5,912 nt of DNA from positions 1 to 5,912 of the forward strand of contig JAQCKY010000173.1 in the NCBI GenBank assembly GCA_027592155.1. The letters are read 5' to 3'. This stretch comes from Pseudomonadota bacterium (GTDB lineage Bacteria > Pseudomonadota > Alphaproteobacteria > Rhodospirillales > UBA2165). This document shows, piece after piece, positions 1 to 4,841 of this stretch. The notes below the pieces were generated by a model that was given only the letters and a program-made list of their open reading frames with translations, had not been told where the DNA came from and searched no databases. Position 1 is the first letter of the stretch, and each line of letters begins with the position of its first letter. A program made the position numbers and the translations under genes.

Positions 1-533
1 GAGCGCCCCGTTGCCTCCAGGACTTCCAGCGCGCGGATAGCCCGCTGCGGGTCGGTCGGGGATAGCCGCCCCGCTATCATAGGATCTTTTGACCGCAGCA
101 AATCGAAAAACGCCTCCATACCGAGTTCCTCGTGCAGCCCCCGGACCCGTTGGCGGACATCGTCCGGCACATCGGGAATATCATCCAACCCCACGGTCGC
201 GGCCTTGAGATACAGCCCGGTTCCGCCAACCAGGATCGGAATTCGATTTACCGCTCGGGCGGCGTTAATGGCCGTCTCAGCCTGGCGCGACCAATAGCCG
301 GCCGAACAGGCGTCTGCCGCCGACATCACGCCGTACAGCGCATGGGGTGCCTTCCCCTCGTCATCCTTCGAGGGCCGGGCCGTCAGCACACGCAATTCAC
401 GGTAGACCTGCATGCTGTCGGCATTGATGAGGGTTGCGTCCATCCGCCCGGCGATCATCAGCGCGAGCCTGGACTTGCCCGACGCCGTCGGGCCGGCAAT
501 GACAATCACAGGAGGTTGTTTTGTTGAAGCCAT
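1..533 (-). CDS. miaA: tRNA dimethylallyltransferase MiaA (3' part missing)
   Basis: MiaA transfers a dimethylallyl group from DMAPP to N6 of adenosine 37 in tRNAs that read codons starting with U. The 177 visible residues contain the family's hallmarks in order: the P-loop-like GPTASGKS at 14-21, NADSMQVYREL at 37-47 with the catalytic-region Asp39, TARPS at 51-55, GGTGLY at 103-108, and DPQRAIRALEV at 161-171. The family is about 300 residues long, so roughly the last 40% lies beyond the window edge; the reading frame is open to base 1. The ATG at 533-531 was chosen because it puts the P-loop at the usual distance from the N terminus. The Shine-Dalgarno is poor, and an in-frame GTG six codons upstream has no better one. 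The gene starts 32 bases after the DUF1015 stop, so it is probably cotranscribed with it. Function is secure from the motifs. Confidence 0.97.
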   Translation of the reverse strand, partial: MASTKQPPVIVIAGPTASGKSRLALMIAGRMDATLINADSMQVYRELRVLTARPSKDDEGKAPHALYGVMSAADACSAGYWSRQAETAINAARAVNRIPILVGGTGLYLKAATVGLDDIPDVPDDVRQRVRGLHEELGMEAFFDLLRSKDPMIAGRLSPTDPQRAIRALEVLEATGR

Positions 534-565
534 AATCGGCCCGTCGTTCACACCACGGCGGCGGG

Positions 566-1861
566 TTAGTCGAGCACCAGAGAAACCAAACCGTCGGCCA
601 GCTTCGGCTCAAACCAGGTCGTCTTAGGCGGCATGATCTCGCCGGCATCGGCGACCGCCATCAGATCCGCCATCGATGTCGGATAATAAGAGAATGCCAC
701 CGCCCAGTCTCCACCGTCCACCCTGATTTCCAGCCCTTCCAACCCACGGGCGCCACCGACGAAATCGATGCGGGGATCTACCCGGGGATCGGTGATCCCC
801 AAAATCGGCTCGATCAAATGACGGGTCATAAGGCTGACATCGAGGCAATCCACCGGCGGGAGATCGTCCGCGAGAGCGGCGCTGAGTTTCAGGTGATACC
901 ACTCACCATCCATATACATGCCGAACTGCCGGGGGGCGGACGGGCGAACCGGGATTTCCGACCGCTGGACGTCGAACGCTTTACCGACGGCTTCCAGAAA
1001 GCTTTCTTTTTCCTGGCCATTGAGGTCGCGAATGACGCGATTGTAGTCAAAAATTTGAACCTCATCGTCGGGGAAGCTGACGACGAGAAAAGTCTCATAA
1101 TTTTCGTCACCCGTTGGCTGATCGTTTGCCGACCGTCGCGCATCCGCCACGCGTTCGGCGGCGGCGGAGCGGTGGTGCCCATCGGCAATATACAAGGTGC
1201 CGGCCTCGGTGAAGGCGGCCGTCATTTGAGCGACCTCTGCCGCGTCATCAATCACCCAAATTGTATGATCGGCATTTCCGACATCCGTCACCGCACAGTC
1301 CGGCGCTGACGCCGTCGCCCGTTCAATGATCGCCATAATCCGGGCATTGGGCCGATGGGTTACAAACACCGGGCCCGTATGGGCATTAACCGCCTCGATT
1401 TGGCGGACACGGTCGGTTTCTTTGGCCGGACGGGTCAACTCGTGGCGGAGGATACGGTTTTCCTTGTACGCGGCAACGGAAGCCGCGGCCACAACACCGG
1501 TCTGCTGATGATCGCCCATCTGAACCCGGTAGATGTAATAGGCTTCCTGGGTATCCCGGACCAAGATGCCTCCATCGATCATCCGATCTAAATTCTCACG
1601 GGCTTTGGCATAGACCGCATCCCCATAGGGATCTGTGCCGGGCGGAAGGTCGATCTCCGCCTTGGAAACGTGAAAGAAACTCCACTCCTTCCCCGCAGCC
1701 ATTTCCCTGGCTTCGTCCGAATTGACGACATCATAGGGCGGCGCGGCGACCGCTTGCGCATGCTGGAACGCTGGGCGAAGGGCCGCGAAGGGCCGGACCA
1801 AAAAGCCCGCCGAAGAATTGGGGGAAGAATTGGGCCAAGATTTGGGCGGGGAGGCGTTCAC
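566..1861 (-). CDS. DUF1015 family protein (possible link to serine metabolism)
   Basis: A 431-residue cytosolic protein of the DUF1015 (COG4198) family, whose biochemical role I do not know. Seen in the sequence: RPFAALRP at 23-30, APPYDVV at 40-46, a charged block RHELTRPAKETDR at 139-151, ADGHHR at 226-231, DYNRVIRDL at 272-280, and the C-terminal signature IMPPKTTWFEPKL at 409-421. These are the usual family landmarks and span the full length, so the gene looks intact. There is no signal peptide or membrane segment. The start is GTG at 1861, with AAGGAG seven bases upstream. An ATG four bases before it is out of frame. Residues 1-20 precede the conserved core and form a low-complexity Ser/Pro/Asn tract (SWPN, SSPN, SSAG). 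The gene lies between the Do protease and miaA, where I would expect serB in relatives. A serine-phosphate role is inference only; the family call is firm. Confidence 0.93.
   Translation of the reverse strand: MNASPPKSWPNSSPNSSAGFLVRPFAALRPAFQHAQAVAAPPYDVVNSDEAREMAAGKEWSFFHVSKAEIDLPPGTDPYGDAVYAKARENLDRMIDGGILVRDTQEAYYIYRVQMGDHQQTGVVAAASVAAYKENRILRHELTRPAKETDRVRQIEAVNAHTGPVFVTHRPNARIMAIIERATASAPDCAVTDVGNADHTIWVIDDAAEVAQMTAAFTEAGTLYIADGHHRSAAAERVADARRSANDQPTGDENYETFLVVSFPDDEVQIFDYNRVIRDLNGQEKESFLEAVGKAFDVQRSEIPVRPSAPRQFGMYMDGEWYHLKLSAALADDLPPVDCLDVSLMTRHLIEPILGITDPRVDPRIDFVGGARGLEGLEIRVDGGDWAVAFSYYPTSMADLMAVADAGEIMPPKTTWFEPKLADGLVSLVLD
1812..1847 (-). repeat. Degenerate 12-base repeat, three copies, in the 5' end of the DUF1015 gene
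   Basis: On the plus strand the copies are gaagaattgggg (1812-1823), gaagaattgggc (1824-1835) and caagatttgggc (1836-1847). The first two differ at one base and the third at about two. Because the unit is four codons, the repeat encodes a tetrapeptide series (SWPN, SSPN, SSAG register) in the N-terminal tail ahead of the conserved domain. It probably arose by slippage and is tolerated because it keeps the frame. Confidence 0.8.
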
Positions 1862-1868
1862 GCATCAG

Positions 1869-1874
1869 CTCCTT
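1869..1874 (-). promoter_or_regulatory. Shine-Dalgarno deciding the GTG start of the DUF1015 gene
   Basis: AAGGAG on the minus strand lies seven bases before the GTG at 1861-1859 but only three before the out-of-frame ATG at 1865-1863. The spacing favours the GTG, and only that frame continues into the conserved DUF1015 core. The ATG frame stops after 44 codons. Confidence 0.75.
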
Positions 1875-1953
1875 ACTATCAATGCTGCGCGTATTCCTAC
1901 CCCTGACCGTCACGCAAAACCAGCCCAGTCTCCGGTCCTAAGGGCCGATTCTT

Positions 1954-3450
1954 TTACTTTTCCGGTGTCTTTTCCGGTGCCTTTTCAGGTTCATCGGCGA
2001 TGCGAAGGGCGACAAACCGCAGTCCGCTCTGACCTTCAAGGAGGAGAAGCACCGATTTGCGGCCTTCCTTTTTCGCGGCATCGATTTTACTCGCCACCTC
2101 ACTGGGGCTGTTCACCTCAGTCTGGCTCACCTCAACGATACGATCGCCGGGCCGCAAACCTTTCTCGCCGGCCACGCCCTTGGGGTCGACCTTAGTGATC
2201 ACGACGCCTTTGGCGCCGGATTTGATGCTGAATTGTTTCCGCAGTTTGCTGTCAATCGCCGACAGGGTCAGTCCCAAGGTATCAATCGCCTGGGAGTCAC
2301 CACCCTGTTCGTCATTGTCGCGCAGCCGTGCGACAGCACGAGCCTCTTCCTCCTGCAGTTCGCCGACAACAACTTCGGCCTCCACCTTCTTGCCGTTACG
2401 CCAGATCTCCACAGCGACGGGTTTGCCGATCTCGGTTTCCGCTACAATCCTCGGAAGCTTTTTCATTTCGTCGACAGGTTTGCCGTTGAAACTCAAAATC
2501 ACATCGCCGGCTTTAATCTCGCCCTTTTCCGCAGGGCTTTCCTTTGTCACGGCGGCGACCAACGCGCCCGAGGCGTCGGAGAGACCGAGACTCTCGGCGA
2601 TCTCCGGCGTAACCAATTGAATTCTGACGCCGAGCCAGCCCCGCCGGGTGTGACCGTATCGGATCAATTGGCTGACGATGCCCCGCGCGGTTGCAGACGG
2701 GATCGAAAATCCGATACCGATACTACCGCCGGTCGGAGAGAAAATTGCCGTATTAATACCGATCACCTGACCATCCATATTGAACAGCGGACCGCCGGAG
2801 TTACCCCGGTTTATGGACGCGTCGGTCTGAATAAAATCGTCATAGGGCCCGGAATTAATATCGCGCCCACGGGCGGAAACGATACCCGCCGTCACCGATC
2901 CGCCCAAGCCGAACGGATTTCCGATTGCGACCACCCAATCGCCGACTCGCGCCGCGTCGGAGGGGCCCCACTCAACGAAGGGTAAATCTTTTTCCGGTTT
3001 AACCCGGAGGACGGCGAGATCCGTTTTGGCATCACGGCCAACGATCTCGGCTTTCAGGCGGGTGTCGTCCTGCAGGATGACGGTCACCTCAACGGCGTCT
3101 TGAATGACGTGGTTGTTGGTAACGATCAATCCCTTTTTATCGATGATGAAGCCCGAGCCCAGGGAACTGGCACCGCGCCCGCCCTGTTGGGGCGCCGGCT
3201 GCTGCTGGGGGCGGTTGCGATCGAAGAAATCACGAAAGAAATCTTCGAAAGGGGATCCAGGTGGAAATTGGGGGACTTCCGGCCCCCGCGTGGTCGCCGC
3301 AGTCGAGGACGAAATATTCACAACGGCCGGTAACAATTTTGCCGCAAGATCCGCGAAACTCTCCGGCGCGGAACGTGCTTGCAACGGGCTCACCGTCAAT
3401 ATGAAAGCCAGCATCAGAGCCGCGAATAATATCGTCAGTCTGTTAGTCAC
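1954..3450 (-). CDS. Periplasmic Do/DegP-family serine endoprotease
   Basis: An envelope quality-control protease of the HtrA/Do family (S1C), which degrades misfolded periplasmic proteins. With the GTG start it has 498 residues. A signal peptide has its hydrophobic core at about 6-21 and likely cleavage after LQA at 25. The catalytic triad is visible: His114 in TNNHVI, Asp144 in KTDLAVLR, Ser218 in NRGNSGGPL. The trypsin-like domain runs about 30-260, followed by two PDZ domains at about 271-364 and 388-484. The length fits two-PDZ DegP/DegQ/MucD proteins. A Phe-rich LA-loop-like stretch (FEDFFRDFFDR) and a Gln/Pro linker precede the catalytic core. I prefer GTG at 3450 (GGAG eight bases upstream) over the TTG one codon earlier. 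The C terminus ends in an EPEK/APEK/TPEK repeat. It lies downstream of hflKC-DUF2065 but has its own putative promoter. The sequence does not settle degP against degQ or mucD, so no symbol is given. Confidence 0.96.
   Translation of the reverse strand: MTNRLTILFAALMLAFILTVSPLQARSAPESFADLAAKLLPAVVNISSSTAATTRGPEVPQFPPGSPFEDFFRDFFDRNRPQQQPAPQQGGRGASSLGSGFIIDKKGLIVTNNHVIQDAVEVTVILQDDTRLKAEIVGRDAKTDLAVLRVKPEKDLPFVEWGPSDAARVGDWVVAIGNPFGLGGSVTAGIVSARGRDINSGPYDDFIQTDASINRGNSGGPLFNMDGQVIGINTAIFSPTGGSIGIGFSIPSATARGIVSQLIRYGHTRRGWLGVRIQLVTPEIAESLGLSDASGALVAAVTKESPAEKGEIKAGDVILSFNGKPVDEMKKLPRIVAETEIGKPVAVEIWRNGKKVEAEVVVGELQEEEARAVARLRDNDEQGGDSQAIDTLGLTLSAIDSKLRKQFSIKSGAKGVVITKVDPKGVAGEKGLRPGDRIVEVSQTEVNSPSEVASKIDAAKKEGRKSVLLLLEGQSGLRFVALRIADEPEKAPEKTPEK
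1957..1992 (-). repeat. 12-base repeat, three copies, at the 3' end of the protease gene
   Basis: Plus-strand units cttttccggtgt (1957-1968), cttttccggtgc (1969-1980) and cttttcaggttc (1981-1992) encode TPEK, APEK and EPEK just before the TAA stop. The charged tail lies beyond the second PDZ domain and is probably disordered. Confidence 0.85.
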
Positions 3451-3458
3451 CAATCCGT

Positions 3459-3462
3459 CTCC
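3459..3462 (-). promoter_or_regulatory. Shine-Dalgarno deciding the protease start
   Basis: GGAG on the minus strand is eight bases before GTG (3450-3448) and five before an adjacent in-frame TTG (3453-3451). The GTG has the better codon and spacing and yields the N terminus MTNRLTILF, a normal signal-peptide start. The choice changes the protein by one residue only. Confidence 0.6.
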
Positions 3463-3559
3463 AAATCCTCGGGCAAGATCCGGGTCCCCGAATACCGCCG
3501 CGTTAATATCTTATCCTTATAGAACGCAATTATGCACACACGCCGTCGCACGCAACTAC

Positions 3560-3587
3560 ATAATATCCTAATCGGGTGCCGATTCAA
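3560..3587 (-). promoter_or_regulatory. Putative sigma70-type promoter for the protease gene
   Basis: Minus strand: TTGAAT (3587-3582, four of six bases match TTGACA), a 16-base spacer, then TATTAT (3565-3560, five of six match TATAAT). Transcription would start near 3553 and leave a leader of about 100 bases before the protease start. It lies in the only long non-coding gap of the window, which fits a separate transcription unit for the protease. Motif matching by eye only. Confidence 0.4.
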
Positions 3588-3591
3588 TCGG
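3570..3591 (-). promoter_or_regulatory. Candidate operator: three alternating CCGATT/AATCGG half-sites
   Basis: On the minus strand CCGATT (3591-3586), AATCGG (3584-3579) and CCGATT (3575-3570) alternate in orientation. They make two overlapping perfect inverted repeats, one with a 1-base centre and one with a 3-base centre (CAC). They cover the -35 box and most of the spacer of the putative promoter, the expected position for a repressor or a competing activator. The cognate regulator is unknown. Confidence 0.4.
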
Positions 3592-3625
3592 ATCGACGCC
3601 ACCTCACTTGCGTACATTAAGGCCC

Positions 3626-3655
3626 AAAAATGGCCAAAGCATGGCAAATGGCCAC
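3626..3655 (-). terminator. Weak terminator-like hairpin after the DUF2065 gene
   Basis: Minus strand: TGGCCA (3654-3649), a 12-base loop, TGGCCA (3636-3631), followed directly by five T (3630-3626). The stem is six base pairs, plus a possible G-U closing pair, with four G-C pairs, and the loop is long, so it would be a weak terminator or attenuator. Its position about 50 bases after the DUF2065 stop is sensible for ending or reducing the hflKC transcript. Confidence 0.3.
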
Positions 3656-3704
3656 GTCGGAGCGTCAACTCTTCGTGACTATCGACTCAGAAGATATTTG
3701 AGCG

Positions 3705-3890
3705 TCAGCCCCTCACCAACCAGACCAAGAATACGCCGACAATCGCCGCAAAAAGGCCGCTGGTTCGTAATGTATTGGCGGGCATTTCCATGGCCTGTGC
3801 GATAAAGCGCTTCATCGCCTCGGGGAAGAGCGCGTAGAGCCCTCCCTCAATGGCGATGACGAGGCCGATCGCCGTCAACAGGTCAGTCAC
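3705..3890 (-). CDS. DUF2065 small inner-membrane protein (YjeT-like)
   Basis: A 61-residue protein of the DUF2065/YjeT family, function unknown. It has two hydrophobic segments, about residues 4-22 and 43-59, joined by a short polar stretch (PEAMKRFIAQAMEMP), which suggests a membrane hairpin. Residues IAIEGGLYALFPEAMKR match the family's typical core. The length is normal. The start is GTG at 3890; it is chosen because the protein then begins MTDLLTAIGLV, as family members do, but the Shine-Dalgarno is poor: GAGG runs straight into the GTG. The gene follows hflC after 30 bases, so reinitiation by ribosomes leaving hflC is likely. Linkage to hflKC recurs across proteobacteria, which makes an accessory role with the HflKC-FtsH complex a reasonable guess, not a demonstrated one. 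Confidence 0.88.
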   Translation of the reverse strand: MTDLLTAIGLVIAIEGGLYALFPEAMKRFIAQAMEMPANTLRTSGLFAAIVGVFLVWLVRG

Positions 3891-3920
3891 CTCAGGTACC
3901 GCTGCGGAAGTTGACCGAGA

Positions 3921-4841
3921 CTAACGCTGAGACTGCGCACCAGCCCGGCGTTCGCTTTCGCGGGCTTCCATGTTGGTGCCCGAGATATCACCAAAGAAAC
4001 GGTAGAAATCTCCCTCGGGAGCACCGACAAAGCTGGTCGTTTCCCCCCTCAGCCCTTCGCGGAGCGACCGCATGGAGTCCCAGAAGAAATAGAACTCCCG
4101 GTCCTGGCCATAGGCGAGGTTATAGACACGCTGTGCTTCGCCGTCGCCCTCACCACGGGTTTTCTGTCCGGACCTCTGCGCATTTGCCCGAATGATCCTC
4201 GCCTGCTTATCGGCGTCGGTTCTAATGCGCTGAGATTCCTTATTACCCTCGGCTCGGATTTTTCGCGCTTCCTGTTCACGCTGTGTCTGCATGCGGCGGA
4301 AAATAGCCTGGCTGTTCTCCGGCGGAAGATCGACCCGCTTGATCCGAACGTCCAGCACCTCAATACCGAACTCTTTGGTTTGCTCTTTTACCCGATCGGC
4401 GATGTTCCGGATCAGCTCGCTTCGTGTCGGCGTCAGCAGAACCGCCAAAGCCACCTCACCAAACACAGCACGAAGGTTTGCGTTGATGACGTTTCCGAGC
4501 CGGGTTTCCATGCTGAATTCATTGGTCACAGTCTGGAAAAAAGCCAGCGGATTGACGATCCGGTAACGCGTGAAAGCATCGACCACGAGTTGTTTCTGAT
4601 CCTGTGTCGGCACTTCTTCGGCGCGGGCATCATAATCCAAAACGCGCTTATCGAAACTAACAACGGATTCAATAAACGGAACCTTGAATTTTAGGCCCGG
4701 TGTATTGTGAACAATCTTGGGGTTACCCAAGCGTAGGACCAACACCTGCTCGCGCTGATTGACGACAAACAGGGCGCTGGAGGCAATTATGCCGGCAACG
4801 ACTACAACGATGCCGATAATGGCTAGACTTGCGTTTTTCAT
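3921..4841 (-). CDS. hflC: HflC, SPFH-domain partner of the FtsH protease
   Basis: HflC pairs with HflK in a large inner-membrane assembly that encloses and modulates the AAA+ protease FtsH; this role is known from Escherichia coli. Seen here: 306 residues, a single N-terminal membrane segment at about 6-27, then VNQREQVLVLRLG at 27-39 opening the SPFH/Band-7 domain, which runs to about 175 (KRVDLPPENSQAIFRRM at 168-184 is typical of HflC). A charged helical coiled coil follows at about 180-240 (repeated REQEARKIRAEG and KESQRIRTDADKQ blocks), then the aromatic segment YGQDREFYFFWDSMRS at 244-259, also typical of the family. The ATG overlaps the hflK stop by one base (TAATG). GGAGGA lies five bases upstream, so translation is coupled to hflK. 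Length and motifs are normal. Confidence 0.97.
   Translation of the reverse strand: MKNASLAIIGIVVVVAGIIASSALFVVNQREQVLVLRLGNPKIVHNTPGLKFKVPFIESVVSFDKRVLDYDARAEEVPTQDQKQLVVDAFTRYRIVNPLAFFQTVTNEFSMETRLGNVINANLRAVFGEVALAVLLTPTRSELIRNIADRVKEQTKEFGIEVLDVRIKRVDLPPENSQAIFRRMQTQREQEARKIRAEGNKESQRIRTDADKQARIIRANAQRSGQKTRGEGDGEAQRVYNLAYGQDREFYFFWDSMRSLREGLRGETTSFVGAPEGDFYRFFGDISGTNMEARESERRAGAQSQR

Larger units (their letters stand above)
3454..3704. other. Non-coding gap between the DUF2065 and protease genes
   Basis: This gap contains the terminator-like hairpin, the putative promoter with its half-site cluster, and an AT-richer leader downstream of it. A 9-base direct repeat AAATGGCCA occurs on the plus strand at 3628-3636 and 3646-3654 and forms the hairpin arms. 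A minus-strand open frame crosses the gap (3447-3668) but has no recognisable protein features and is not called as a gene. Confidence 0.6.

Noticed and set aside
397..648. An 83-codon minus-strand frame across the DUF1015/miaA junction
   Set aside because: It is an alternative frame of miaA. The true miaA frame carries GPTASGKS and the other family motifs and runs off the window edge.
818..1309. A 163-codon plus-strand frame opposite the DUF1015 gene
   Set aside because: It is antisense to conserved DUF1015 motifs, with no domain or convincing ribosome binding site.
1933..1947. Near-palindrome CGGTCCTAAGGGCCG after the protease stop as a terminator
   Set aside because: On the transcribed (minus) strand the stem has a C-A mismatch, a three-base loop and no T-run after it. 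The T-rich side lies on the plus strand, where there is no gene to terminate.
1862..1953. A promoter in the gap between the protease and DUF1015 genes
   Set aside because: TTGCGT is present, but no acceptable -10 box lies at 16-18 bases from it. Read-through from the protease gene is the simpler explanation.
2057..2985. Long plus-strand open frames opposite the protease gene (187 and 250 codons)
   Set aside because: They lie antisense to a gene with clear catalytic motifs, have no recognisable domains, and are usual by-products of GC-rich coding sequence.
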